DNA from: Hyphomonadaceae bacterium UBA1933 | GTDB lineage: Bacteria; Pseudomonadota; Alphaproteobacteria; Caulobacterales; Aquidulcibacteraceae | NCBI GenBank assembly: GCA_002337085.1 | Contig: DDFH01000006.1 | Span: forward strand, 1,250,643-1,314,642 | Direction: 5' to 3' | DNA length: 64,000 nucleotides | Shown: piece after piece, positions 17,526-25,494 of the stretch | Layout of the letters: each line of letters starts with the position of its first letter | Numbering within the stretch: position 1 is the stretch's first letter | Position numbers and translations under genes: made by a program | The notes under the pieces: generated by a model | The model's database searches: none | The model's input: the letters and a program-made list of their open reading frames with translations, nothing else | What the model was told of the DNA's origin: nothing

Positions 17526-18044
17526 ATGGCGAAATTAGGTGAACCAAGGGTTGGGCTTTACCCCGGAACTTTTGATCCCATAACTTTCGGACATTTGGAT
17601 ATTATTCGTCGCGCCGTTAAACTTTTTGACGAGTTGGTAATCGGTGTTGCTATAAACCATGATAAAGGTCCTTTGTTTAGCGTTGAAGAACGGGTGGCGA
17701 TGGTGGAGAATGAGATTCGCCATATTCGCACTGATGCAATAATACGCGCTGTTCCTATGGATGGGCTTTTGATGCAATTCGCCGTTGAGCATAAGGCAAA
17801 TTGTATTGTTCGTGGGCTTCGTGCGGTTGCTGACTTTGAATATGAATTCCAAATGGTTGGCATGAACCAAAAGCTAAATTCCGACATTGAAACTGTATTT
17901 TTTATGGCTGCACCACAGCATCAGGCAATTGCTTCACGTCTGGTTAAGGAAATATATCGTTTAGGTGGTGAGGTCGAGAAATTTGTTCCCGATGGTGTAA
18001 AACAGGCATTAAAGGAGAAACTGGGTGACCAGAAACAAAAATAA
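17526..18044 (+). CDS. coaD: Phosphopantetheine adenylyltransferase
   Basis: A 172-residue CoA biosynthesis enzyme that transfers AMP from ATP to 4'-phosphopantetheine. The nucleotidyltransferase signature YPGTFDPITFGHLDII (T/HxGH) is at residues 12-27, and the family motif RGLRAVADFEYE is near residue 98. Length is slightly above the usual 160 because of a C-terminal tail. The last 20 nt overlap the next gene. Confidence 0.97.
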   Translation: MAKLGEPRVGLYPGTFDPITFGHLDIIRRAVKLFDELVIGVAINHDKGPLFSVEERVAMVENEIRHIRTDAIIRAVPMDGLLMQFAVEHKANCIVRGLRAVADFEYEFQMVGMNQKLNSDIETVFFMAAPQHQAIASRLVKEIYRLGGEVEKFVPDGVKQALKEKLGDQKQK

Positions 18045-18903
18045 TAAAATGAAAAATATTCTTATTAAAACCGGTATCGCCGCAATCAGCCTTATGGTGG
18101 CAGGACAGGCGGCATTTGCACAAGATACAAGCGCCAATGTCGATATGTCCAAAGTGGTTTTTAAACCCATTGATCCAGAAAATGTAATTGTTATTGATAC
18201 CACAAAAGGGCGGATTCTTGTTGCCCTTGCTCCTGATATTGCGCCAAACCATGTTGAGCGTATTAAAACACTTACCAGACAAGGTTTTTATGATGGCGTG
18301 GTTTTTCACCGCGTGATTGAAGGTTTTATGGATCAAACTGGTGATCCAACCGGCACGGGGACTGGCGGCTCGCAGCTTCCTGATGTCAAAGCTGAATTTA
18401 CTTTTGCCCGTGGCAAAGATAGCCCATTTGTTGAGGCGGCAACAATTAATGGCAGAAGCATTGGCTATATTGGCTTTTTACCCGCAACCTCACAGCCAAG
18501 TGCATTATTAAGCATTATCAAAAGTGGGCAATTAGCTGCTTTTGCCAATCATTGCGAAGGTACGGCATCAATGGCGCGCGCAATGGATCCAGATAGTGGT
18601 AATAGCCAATTCTTTTTAATGCGCGGTGAAACCCCGGCTTTAAACGCAAAATATAGCGTTTGGGGGCGTGTGGTTTCTGGTATTGATGTTGTTAAGGCAA
18701 TCAAGGTCGGTGAGCCGGTGGTTGACCCCGACAAAATGATTAAAGTGCAGGTTTTGGCGGATATAAAAGATAAAAATCGTCCCAAAGCCTATTATGAAGA
18801 TCCAAATTCTAACTATTTTAAACAACGCCTTGCCGCAGAAGTTGCCGCAAAGGGCGACAGCTTTAACAATTGTAGTTTTGAGCCATTGGTAAAGGCGCAA
18901 TAA
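18025..18903 (+). CDS. Exported cyclophilin-type peptidyl-prolyl isomerase
   Basis: A 292-residue periplasmic cyclophilin. The signal peptide (IAAISLMVAGQAAFAQ) ends near residue 33. The catalytic domain shows FYDGVVFHRVIEGFM and, after an insertion of about 50 residues, GTASMARAMDPDSGNSQFF. The core is followed by a C-terminal segment with a Cys. The GTG at 18025 has AGGAG at 7 nt spacing; an ATG 8 codons later is a possible alternative. The gene overlaps coaD, so the two are co-translated. Likely role: folding of envelope proteins. Confidence 0.9.
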   Translation: MTRNKNNKMKNILIKTGIAAISLMVAGQAAFAQDTSANVDMSKVVFKPIDPENVIVIDTTKGRILVALAPDIAPNHVERIKTLTRQGFYDGVVFHRVIEGFMDQTGDPTGTGTGGSQLPDVKAEFTFARGKDSPFVEAATINGRSIGYIGFLPATSQPSALLSIIKSGQLAAFANHCEGTASMARAMDPDSGNSQFFLMRGETPALNAKYSVWGRVVSGIDVVKAIKVGEPVVDPDKMIKVQVLADIKDKNRPKAYYEDPNSNYFKQRLAAEVAAKGDSFNNCSFEPLVKAQ

Positions 18904-19045
18904 ATATCAAATTTCCATTTATATATTATGGAATTATGATAATTTAGCGTTTTTATATGATTTGCTGATTGCATTTTTATATATGCAGTCCTATCTATGC
19001 TCTGTGCTATTTTGTCGCATCTACAATTAGAAAAGGAACCTAAAA

Positions 19046-19660
19046 ATGGCTTTTGAACTTCCCGCTTTACCTTATGCTGATGATGCTCTTGAACCTCATT
19101 ATTCTGCAAATACCTTCAGCTATCACCATAAAAAACACCATAATGCCTATGTTGTGAATCTTAACAATCTTATCAAAGATACTGAATTTGAAGGTAAAAC
19201 TTTGGTTGAGATTATTTTGGCATCTGCTGGCAAAAATCCTGGTGTTTTCAATAACTCGGCACAGGTTTGGAATCATACGTTCTTCTGGAATTCTATGTCA
19301 CCTAATGGCGGCGGCGCACCAACTGGCGCAATTGCTGATAAAATTGCGGCGGATTTTGGTTCTTATGAAAACTTTGTTACTGAATTCAAAAATGCTGGCG
19401 CAACCCAATTTGGTTCGGGTTGGGCATGGTTGGTTCTTGGCAAAGATGGCAAATTAAAAGTAACCAAAACCCCAAATGCGGAAACTCCACTTACTGCTGG
19501 TGAAAAACCAATTTTGACTTGTGATGTTTGGGAACATGCTTATTATCTTGATTATCAAAACCTTCGTCCAAAATTCCTAGAAGTTTTCCTTGAAAAACTT
19601 GTAAATTGGGAATTTGCGAATGAAATGCTTGCTGGCAAAGAATTCAGCGGCGATAAATAA
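19046..19660 (+). CDS. sodB: Superoxide dismutase (Fe type)
   Basis: A 204-residue Fe/Mn-family superoxide dismutase. Metal ligands are visible: His in HHKKHHNAY (about residue 27), His in VWNHTFFW (about 75), and Asp/His in CDVWEHAYY (about 158/162). The WNHTFFWNSM and GSGWAWLV segments favour iron. An AAAGGA ribosome binding site precedes the ATG. Cytoplasmic, with no signal peptide. Terminated by the hairpin at 19696. Confidence 0.96.
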   Translation: MAFELPALPYADDALEPHYSANTFSYHHKKHHNAYVVNLNNLIKDTEFEGKTLVEIILASAGKNPGVFNNSAQVWNHTFFWNSMSPNGGGAPTGAIADKIAADFGSYENFVTEFKNAGATQFGSGWAWLVLGKDGKLKVTKTPNAETPLTAGEKPILTCDVWEHAYYLDYQNLRPKFLEVFLEKLVNWEFANEMLAGKEFSGDK

Positions 19661-19695
19661 CATTTAATTTCAAATCATAGTTTATTATGATAAAG

Positions 19696-19720
19696 AGGGG
19701 TTCATCAGAACCCCTTTTTT
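19696..19720 (+). terminator. Rho-independent terminator after sodB
   Basis: AGGGGTTC, loop ATCA, GAACCCCT, then a T6 run. It lies 12 nt before the next start codon. This shows that a longer frame of the next gene, which would translate the hairpin, is not the real one. Confidence 0.9.
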
Positions 19721-19731
19721 ATTGGATAATA

Positions 19732-20478
19732 ATGACAAATAATTATACAAAAATTGCCAAAGTTACTTTTATATTTTGGCTTTTAAAAATTATTGCAACC
19801 ACATTGGGCGAGACATTGGGCGACTTTATTTCAATGTCGCTAAACCTTGGCTATTTGACAGGGATTTTAATTACATTTTCTGCCCTTTTTGTAATATTAT
19901 TGGTGCAAATACGATCTGATAAATATATTCCTTGGCTTTTTTGGCTCGCCATAATCGGGACAACAACCGCAGGGACAGAAATATCCGATTTTATGGATAG
20001 AAGCTTGCATTTGGGTTATATTGGCGGCTCAATTTTATTATCAAGCCTGTTGCTTATTGCGCTATTCATCTGGCATCGCATTGAAGGCAATATTTCGATT
20101 AATGCGATTAAAAATAAACGCACCGAAATATATTTTTGGGTGGCGGTATTAATTTCTAATAGCTTGGGAACGGCATTTGGTGATTATCTTGTTGATGATT
20201 TAGGGCTTTCTTATATCAATGGGGCGATTGCGACATCGGCGATTATTTTAATTGTACTGGCATTGCATTATTTTACAAAAATCAATGAAACCATTTTATT
20301 TTGGGTGGCGTTTATTTTTACCAGACCATTTGGTGCCACTTTTGGCGATTTTCTGACCAAGCCGATTGAAAATGGTGGACTTAACTTACCGCGTGATGCC
20401 GCATCATTTGCCGCGATTGTACTTTTTGCCCTAATTTTATATTTTTCCGAAAATTATAAAAAACGTGCTGTAAGGTAA
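19732..20478 (+). CDS. Multi-spanning membrane protein with four internal repeats (COG4705-like)
   Basis: A 248-residue membrane protein of about eight hydrophobic helices, built from four repeats of roughly 60 residues. Each repeat has an acidic motif in or beside a helix: TLGETLGDFIS, TAGTEISDFMD, SLGTAFGDYLV, PFGATFGDFLT. Each of the first three is followed by LxLGY or LGLSY and a Gly-rich helix. It resembles the uncharacterised COG4705 membrane proteins. Conserved acids inside membrane repeats suggest transport of a cation or metal, but that is inference. The start is set by the sodB terminator, which ends 12 nt upstream. Confidence 0.75.
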   Translation: MTNNYTKIAKVTFIFWLLKIIATTLGETLGDFISMSLNLGYLTGILITFSALFVILLVQIRSDKYIPWLFWLAIIGTTTAGTEISDFMDRSLHLGYIGGSILLSSLLLIALFIWHRIEGNISINAIKNKRTEIYFWVAVLISNSLGTAFGDYLVDDLGLSYINGAIATSAIILIVLALHYFTKINETILFWVAFIFTRPFGATFGDFLTKPIENGGLNLPRDAASFAAIVLFALILYFSENYKKRAVR

Positions 20479-20557
20479 TTACAATAATAGTTTCCATATC
20501 ATTCTATATGTGATATTTGGCGCGGCAATTTTTAAGCATTATTCAAAAGGGATAAAA

Positions 20558-21010
20558 ATGGCTGACGGAAATACATTAGTATTCGAACTTGATACTGGCA
20601 CAGTTAAAATCGAACTTCGCCCTGATTTGGCACCAAACCACGTTGCACGCATCAAAGAACTTGTAAATGAAGGTTTTTATGATGGCATTATATTCCACCG
20701 CGTAATCGATGGTTTCATGGCCCAAGGCGGTTGCCCGAATGGCACTGGTATGGGTGGTTCTAAAAAACCAGACCTTAAAGCCGAATTTAATGCAGAGCCA
20801 CATGTTCGCGGTGTATGCTCTATGGCGCGCACAAATCAGCCGCATACTGCAAACAGCCAGTTTTTCATCTGCCTTGATGATGCAACCTTCCTTGATCGCC
20901 AATACACTGTTTGGGGTGTTGTTAAAGAAGGTATGGAAGCGGTTGATGCCCTTCCAAAAGGTGAGCCACCACGCAACCCTGGTAAAATTATCAAAGCAAC
21001 TATTGAGTAA
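20558..21010 (+). CDS. ppiB: Cytoplasmic cyclophilin (peptidyl-prolyl isomerase B)
   Basis: A 150-residue cyclophilin without a signal peptide. It has FYDGIIFHRVIDGFMAQGG, SMARTNQPHTANSQFFI and LDRQYTVWGVV, which contain the catalytic Arg, Gln/Phe and Trp positions. The start at MADGNTLVF follows AAAAGGGA at a good distance. It overlaps queA by one base (TAATG), so it heads a ppiB-queA-tgt operon, an order common in alphaproteobacteria. Confidence 0.95.
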   Translation: MADGNTLVFELDTGTVKIELRPDLAPNHVARIKELVNEGFYDGIIFHRVIDGFMAQGGCPNGTGMGGSKKPDLKAEFNAEPHVRGVCSMARTNQPHTANSQFFICLDDATFLDRQYTVWGVVKEGMEAVDALPKGEPPRNPGKIIKATIE

Positions 21011-22074
21011 TGCTTTTATCTGATTTCGATTTTGAATTAGATGACGAATTAATCGCGCTTCGCCCGGCGGCAAAGCGCGATTTTTCGCGTTTGCTTTATG
21101 TGAACCCTAATCAAAATGAAATAAAAGATTATATTTTTCATGATTTGCCGTCCTTGCTGCGGGCCGGGGATGTTTTGGTTTTCAATAATTCCAAAACCAT
21201 TCGCGCCCAATTAGACGGAATACGCCATGCCCGTGATGAAAATTCCAAGGATGTGGCAATCAATGTCAATCTTCATAAAAATATTGCACCCGATGTTTGG
21301 CGCGCGTTTTGTAAGCCGGCCAAAAGATTGCATGAGGGCGACAAAATTGTTTTCTCTCCAAATCTGTCGGCGATTGTTTTAGAAAAAGATGATGGTGGTG
21401 ATATTGCATTGCAATTTTCAAAATCGGGTGATGAATTATTGCATGCAATTGATGACATTGGTCATATGCCTTTGCCACCCTATATCGGGCTAAAGCGTGC
21501 CGTGGATGAAAAAGACGAAAGCGATTACCAAACCACCTATGCCGCAATCGAGGGGTCGGTTGCGACCCCAACCGCAGGTTTACACTTCACCACAGAGATT
21601 TTGGATGATTTGCGCAAAATGGGTGTTGAAACCCACTTTCTAACGCTTCATGTCGGTGCGGGAACATTTTTACCCGTAAAGACAGATAATATTTCAGAGC
21701 ATAAAATGCATTCGGAATATTTTGAAATATCAGAGGAAACCGCAAATGCCCTAAACCAAGCTAAAAATGAGGGGCGGCGCGTGATTTGTGTTGGTACAAC
21801 TTCTTTACGCTCTATTGAAAGCGCGCTTGATGATAATGGGCGTGTGTTGGCGGTTCAAAAAGAGACCGATATATTTTTGCACCCTGGTAAACAGGTTCGT
21901 TTTGTTGATGCCTTGATTTCAAACTTCCACTTGCCAAAATCAACACTTTTGATGTTAATGTCGGCATTCGCAGGGATTGATGAGGTAAAAGCCGCTTATC
22001 AACACGCCATTAAAAACAAATACCGCTTTTTTTCTTATGGAGACGCGGGTTTATGGATTAAAAAGGTTATTTAA
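21010..22074 (+). CDS. queA: S-adenosylmethionine:tRNA ribosyltransferase-isomerase
   Basis: A 354-residue queuosine-pathway enzyme that moves the ribose of AdoMet to preQ1 in tRNA. Family motifs are LRPAAKRDFSRLL near the start, VFNNSKTIRAQL, YQTTYA, GSVATPTAGLHFT, LHVGAGTFLPVK, and FHLPKSTLLMLMSAFAG at the end. Translation is coupled to ppiB through the TAATG overlap, and its stop abuts the tgt start. The downstream partner tgt provides its substrate tRNA. Confidence 0.97.
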   Translation: MLLSDFDFELDDELIALRPAAKRDFSRLLYVNPNQNEIKDYIFHDLPSLLRAGDVLVFNNSKTIRAQLDGIRHARDENSKDVAINVNLHKNIAPDVWRAFCKPAKRLHEGDKIVFSPNLSAIVLEKDDGGDIALQFSKSGDELLHAIDDIGHMPLPPYIGLKRAVDEKDESDYQTTYAAIEGSVATPTAGLHFTTEILDDLRKMGVETHFLTLHVGAGTFLPVKTDNISEHKMHSEYFEISEETANALNQAKNEGRRVICVGTTSLRSIESALDDNGRVLAVQKETDIFLHPGKQVRFVDALISNFHLPKSTLLMLMSAFAGIDEVKAAYQHAIKNKYRFFSYGDAGLWIKKVI

Positions 22075-23178
22075 GTGTTTGAATTTAAAATAAATGCCAC
22101 CCAAGGCAAAGCACGTACTGGCGTATTAAAAACCCCACGCGGCGACATCCGCACCCCTGCATTCATGCCGGTTGGTACTGCGGCAACTGTCAAGGCATTA
22201 ACCGTCCCGCAAGTTAAAGCAACGGGTGCGGATATAATCCTCGCCAATACTTATCACCTTATGCTTAGACCAGGTGGGGAGCGTCTGAAACGTCTTGGCG
22301 GTGTGCATGAATTTATGCGTTGGGATAAACCTTTATTGACTGATTCTGGCGGGTTTCAGGTTTGGTCATTATCAGGACTACGCAAAATCACCGAAGAAGG
22401 CGTAACTTTTGCAAGTCATATTGATGGTTCGCGTCACAAGCTGACACCCGAATCATGCATGGATATTCAGGCGGATCAGATTGGCTCTGATATTATTATG
22501 CAGCTTGATGAATGCACAAAGTTTGGTTCAACCCACAAAGAAGCCCAAGATTCGATGGAATTATCGCTTCGTTGGGGGCAACGTTGCAAGAATCACTTTG
22601 GTGACCGTGAAACCCAAAACCTTTTTGGTATTGTTCAAGGTTCGGTTTTTCCCGATTTGCGTGAACGCTCAGCAAAGGCATTGGTCGATATGGGCTTTGA
22701 TGGCTTTGCAATTGGTGGTCTTGCGGTCGGTGAGGGGCATGAAACCATGTGTGAAGTTATCGACTTTACCGTGCCACACCTTCCAAATGCCCGCCCCCGC
22801 TATTTGATGGGGGTCGGCAAGCCGATTGATATTTTAGAATCAGTTGCGCGTGGTGCTGATATGTTTGATTGCGTATTGCCAACCCGTGCAGGTCGTCATG
22901 GTCAGGCATGGACATGGGATGGGCCAATAAATATCAAAAATGCCAAATTCATCGAAGATTTATCGCCACTTGATTCTGCTGTGAATTGTGAAGCCAGCCA
23001 AAATTATTCCAAAGCCTATTTAAATCACCTGTTTAAATGTGGTGAAATATTGGGGCAGACTTTGCTTAGCTGGCACAATATCGCTTTTTATCAGGATATG
23101 ATGCAAAAGATTCGTGCCGCTATTGCTGGCGGATATTTTGATGAATTTGCCAATGAACTACGTGCAAAGTGGAAATAA
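22075..23178 (+). CDS. tgt: tRNA-guanine transglycosylase with degenerate zinc site
   Basis: A 367-residue enzyme exchanging guanine-34 for preQ1 in tRNAs for Asp, Asn, His and Tyr. Catalytic elements are intact: DSGGFQVWSLSGLRKI with the general acid/base Asp, GFAIGGLAVGE for substrate recognition, and MFDCVLPTRAGRHGQA with the nucleophile Asp. The structural zinc site is not intact. Where the family has CxCxxC before YSRAYL, this protein reads VNCEASQNYSKAYL, keeping only the middle Cys (C305); the downstream His (H334, SWHNIAF) remains. The start is a GTG directly after the queA stop, with AAAGG 8 nt upstream. The rest of the protein is full length, so it is probably expressed, but its metal binding is doubtful. 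Confidence 0.94.
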   Translation: MFEFKINATQGKARTGVLKTPRGDIRTPAFMPVGTAATVKALTVPQVKATGADIILANTYHLMLRPGGERLKRLGGVHEFMRWDKPLLTDSGGFQVWSLSGLRKITEEGVTFASHIDGSRHKLTPESCMDIQADQIGSDIIMQLDECTKFGSTHKEAQDSMELSLRWGQRCKNHFGDRETQNLFGIVQGSVFPDLRERSAKALVDMGFDGFAIGGLAVGEGHETMCEVIDFTVPHLPNARPRYLMGVGKPIDILESVARGADMFDCVLPTRAGRHGQAWTWDGPINIKNAKFIEDLSPLDSAVNCEASQNYSKAYLNHLFKCGEILGQTLLSWHNIAFYQDMMQKIRAAIAGGYFDEFANELRAKWK

Positions 23179-23186
23179 GAAGCGGA

Positions 23187-23214
23187 AATAGTTTGCCTAA
23201 ACAAGCAAACTATT
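23187..23214. terminator. Hairpin between convergent tgt and lipoprotein genes
   Basis: AATAGTTTGC, 8-nt loop, GCAAACTATT: a perfect 10-bp stem overlapping the lipoprotein stop codon. It lacks a clear U-tract in either direction, so its use as a terminator is uncertain. Confidence 0.35.
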
Positions 23215-23731
23215 GCCCATGGCACTTCTTCGCTTCGGCAAGACCGTTAAGGTAGCCACGGCGAATCTTACCCATTTCATATGCCTTATTTAGCTTTTTA
23301 TCGCGTTTGTCGGCGCCAGTTAGCTTGCGAACAATGCCGCGTGCTGGGATAATTCCTGTTGCCGCCGAATTAATTGCGTCATTGGTTGCTTCTACTGCTA
23401 GATCGGAGCTTTGTTCCGATAGCGTTTTTTTGTCTTCACGTGCCTTCATAATCGGATCAGGACCAAGTGCTTTATCAAGCTCTGACAATTGGTAATTAAT
23501 CCAATCACAATCAATGACTTCAGGGGTGGCGTAGGGGTCGGTAATCTGTGCAAGTGTGGGTGGGATATCGGTTTTGATAAGATTCAAATCCTTGAATGGC
23601 TGCGAAATAATTTTACCAGCAGCATTCTTTGTACCATCTTCGGCATTCTTAGAAGACGAACAAGAGGTCAAGGCAAGGGCAGCCATCGTCACAGAGGAAA
23701 TAATAAGACCGCATTTAAAATACCTATTCAT
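23210..23731 (-). CDS. Lipoprotein of unknown function
   Basis: A 173-residue predicted lipoprotein. The signal peptide with lipobox LTSC is at about residues 21-24 (ALALTSCSSSKN), after an N-terminal MNRYFKC. The mature protein has PPTLAQITDPYATP, then IDCDWINYQLSELDKALGPD, a short Gly/Ala-rich segment that could touch the membrane, and a basic helical end with RGYLNGLAEAKKC. The pattern CxWINYQLxELDxxLGPD recurs in conserved alphaproteobacterial lipoproteins of unknown role. A CtrA-like box lies about 80 bp upstream. Confidence 0.78.
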   Translation of the reverse strand: MNRYFKCGLIISSVTMAALALTSCSSSKNAEDGTKNAAGKIISQPFKDLNLIKTDIPPTLAQITDPYATPEVIDCDWINYQLSELDKALGPDPIMKAREDKKTLSEQSSDLAVEATNDAINSAATGIIPARGIVRKLTGADKRDKKLNKAYEMGKIRRGYLNGLAEAKKCHGQ

Positions 23732-23809
23732 AAATAAACCTCATAAAATTAGTCCCTCTCAAAAATGATATTATATTGAAATTATAATTACAACCAAGTC
23801 ATGCTAAAA

Positions 23810-23824
23810 TTAAGGCTAAATTAA
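23810..23824. promoter_or_regulatory. CtrA-type box (TTAA-N7-TTAA)
   Basis: TTAAGGCTAAATTAA is an exact match to the CtrA spacing. It lies 79 bp upstream of the lipoprotein start (minus strand) and 155 bp before tRNA-Lys. Several such matches are expected by chance in 64 kb of AT-rich DNA, so it is a weak candidate. Confidence 0.3.
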
Positions 23825-23978
23825 TTTAACAACACTGTAACATGCTGTAAAAACAGGGTGCTTCTGCAATTAGGTGTAAAAAGCTGCTGAAAATGTGAGA
23901 ATAAGTGCGCATAAGAGATTGACGTTTTGTCTTAAATCGCTAAACCGCACACCTCAATTGTTGAACGACAATTTAGAT

Positions 23979-24053
23979 GGGCCGGTAGCTCAGCGGTAGA
24001 GCACCCGACTTTTAATCGAGTGGTCGTGGGTTCGATCCCCACCCGGCCCACCA
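23979..24053 (+). tRNA. tRNA-Lys (anticodon TTT)
   Basis: Cloverleaf with encoded CCA. The acceptor GGGCCGG pairs perfectly with CCGGCCC; the anticodon loop is CTTTTAA and the T arm GTGGG-TTCGATC-CCCAC. The anticodon stem CCCGA/TCGAG has one C-A mismatch at the 28-42 pair. A TTGACG word at 23919 may be part of its promoter. It is followed by a strong terminator. Confidence 0.95.
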
Positions 24054-24059
24054 TTCATC

Positions 24060-24090
24060 AAAAGCCACCCCTTGGGGTGGCTTTTTGTTT
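24060..24090 (+). terminator. Rho-independent terminator after tRNA-Lys
   Basis: AAAAGCCACCCC, loop TT, GGGGTGGCTTTTT, then GTTTTT, 6 nt behind the tRNA CCA. Confidence 0.92.
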
Positions 24091-24230
24091 TTGCTGCGAC
24101 AGCATTTTCCCAATTGCATTGCGTCACTGCGTAAAATTTTCTTCCACTAAAAATTCTTTCATCTTTTGCCGAATTTACAACATAATCAAATAATATTAGG
24201 TTCGAAAGATTCTGTTTTCGGGGAAATATA

Positions 24231-25415
24231 ATGTTGAGAAAAGGTCGCTGTTCAAATAATGTTGATAAATGCTCATTAGCAGCAAGTGGTAAGCTTTTGC
24301 CATATGCGGGCATCGGAAGTATTTGTCCCGAATGCGGTGCGCCATTGGCGCTTGTTGCAGCAGATGATAGCGCAGCGCCATCAAATGATGCGGAGAATGC
24401 AATGCCAACCAGCCGTCGTAAAGCACCGCCACAACCGGTTTATGAAGAAGAGCCATCACGCGGACTTGAGATTGCCAAAATTGCGGCAATTGTTGTTATC
24501 ATTGCCGGTGGTGTTTTCCTTGGCCTTCGTATGTTTGATAATAGCCACAAAGGCAATCAAGAAGATACGGTCGCAAGCAATGAAACAGTCGCGCCAAGCA
24601 CTGATTACCAAGTTGAAGAATTTACCGAACCACAGATGTTAAAAACTTTGGCTAATACTCCTGCTTATGATACCCCGGCCGAAGGTAAGGCAATTGCTAC
24701 AATTGGCGCGGGTGTTGCCGTCGATGTAACCGGACAAACCACATATAATGGTAAAAACTATTACCGCGTTTCTATTCCCTATAAACAAGGTATGACTGGC
24801 TATGTCGCCGCAGAGCAACTTGTGCCGGTTAATCAAGATGGCTCTATGATTGGTCAGCCGCAGATTGAGGATGCAACCCCACCTGCACCAGTTGTTTCCG
24901 ATATAACTGAACAAGCCCCTGCAATCCTTTATGTTAATTCTGATAAGGCCAATATTCGAGACGGTGTTGGACTAAATGCCAAAAAAATTGCTGAGGCTTT
25001 AAAGGGTGATACTTTAACAGCATCTGCGACCCGCACTTTGGACGGTAAATTATGGTATCGTATTACTTTGCCAAGCGGCGGTGAGGGCTGGGTTAGTGCA
25101 TCATTATTGTCATCACAAAAACCGTCTATGGAGCCAGTTAAAACAAGTGGAATGAAGGTTTATGATACGGCTGATGCCACAAAAACCGCAATTGATAGCG
25201 GCAGCAACGTTGTCATTAGCTCGGAATCTGCAAACCTTCGTAATGATTCCAATGCTTCATCGGCTGATAATATTATTTCAAAACTTGATAAAGGGACTGT
25301 TTTAAAGGTTAGTGAAGTAAAAGTTGTTGATGGAACAACCTGGCTACATGTGCAGTCAAAGGCACTTGGTGTTGATGGTTGGGTTTCAAAAGCAACTGTC
25401 AAACCTTTGAACTAA
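24231..25415 (+). CDS. Zinc-ribbon, single-pass membrane protein with SH3-type domains
   Basis: A 394-residue protein. The N-terminus holds four Cys (C7, C14, C32, C35; KGRCSNNVDKCS...CPECG), a small cytoplasmic zinc-binding knuckle. One transmembrane helix follows at about 83-102 (IAKIAAIVVIIAGGVFLGLRMF). The rest would be periplasmic and contains three bacterial SH3-like (SH3b/SH3_3) domains around residues 135-195, 225-285 and 325-390, each with the xxNxR or LR...G...V pattern and a final GWV. SH3b domains bind peptidoglycan or proteins. A GGGGAAA ribosome binding site precedes the ATG. It is followed by a related gene 80 bp downstream, probably in one operon. The exact role is unknown. 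Confidence 0.8.
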   Translation: MLRKGRCSNNVDKCSLAASGKLLPYAGIGSICPECGAPLALVAADDSAAPSNDAENAMPTSRRKAPPQPVYEEEPSRGLEIAKIAAIVVIIAGGVFLGLRMFDNSHKGNQEDTVASNETVAPSTDYQVEEFTEPQMLKTLANTPAYDTPAEGKAIATIGAGVAVDVTGQTTYNGKNYYRVSIPYKQGMTGYVAAEQLVPVNQDGSMIGQPQIEDATPPAPVVSDITEQAPAILYVNSDKANIRDGVGLNAKKIAEALKGDTLTASATRTLDGKLWYRITLPSGGEGWVSASLLSSQKPSMEPVKTSGMKVYDTADATKTAIDSGSNVVISSESANLRNDSNASSADNIISKLDKGTVLKVSEVKVVDGTTWLHVQSKALGVDGWVSKATVKPLN

Positions 25416-25494
25416 TGACTATAAGCAGCTTGCGAATAATTTTTCGAGCGGTATAGAAATTATATTGCGGTTAAAATTGCCTTGGGATATTTCT

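Noticed and set aside
19687..19731. Start of the four-repeat membrane protein at 19687
   Set aside because: Those codons lie in the sodB terminator hairpin.
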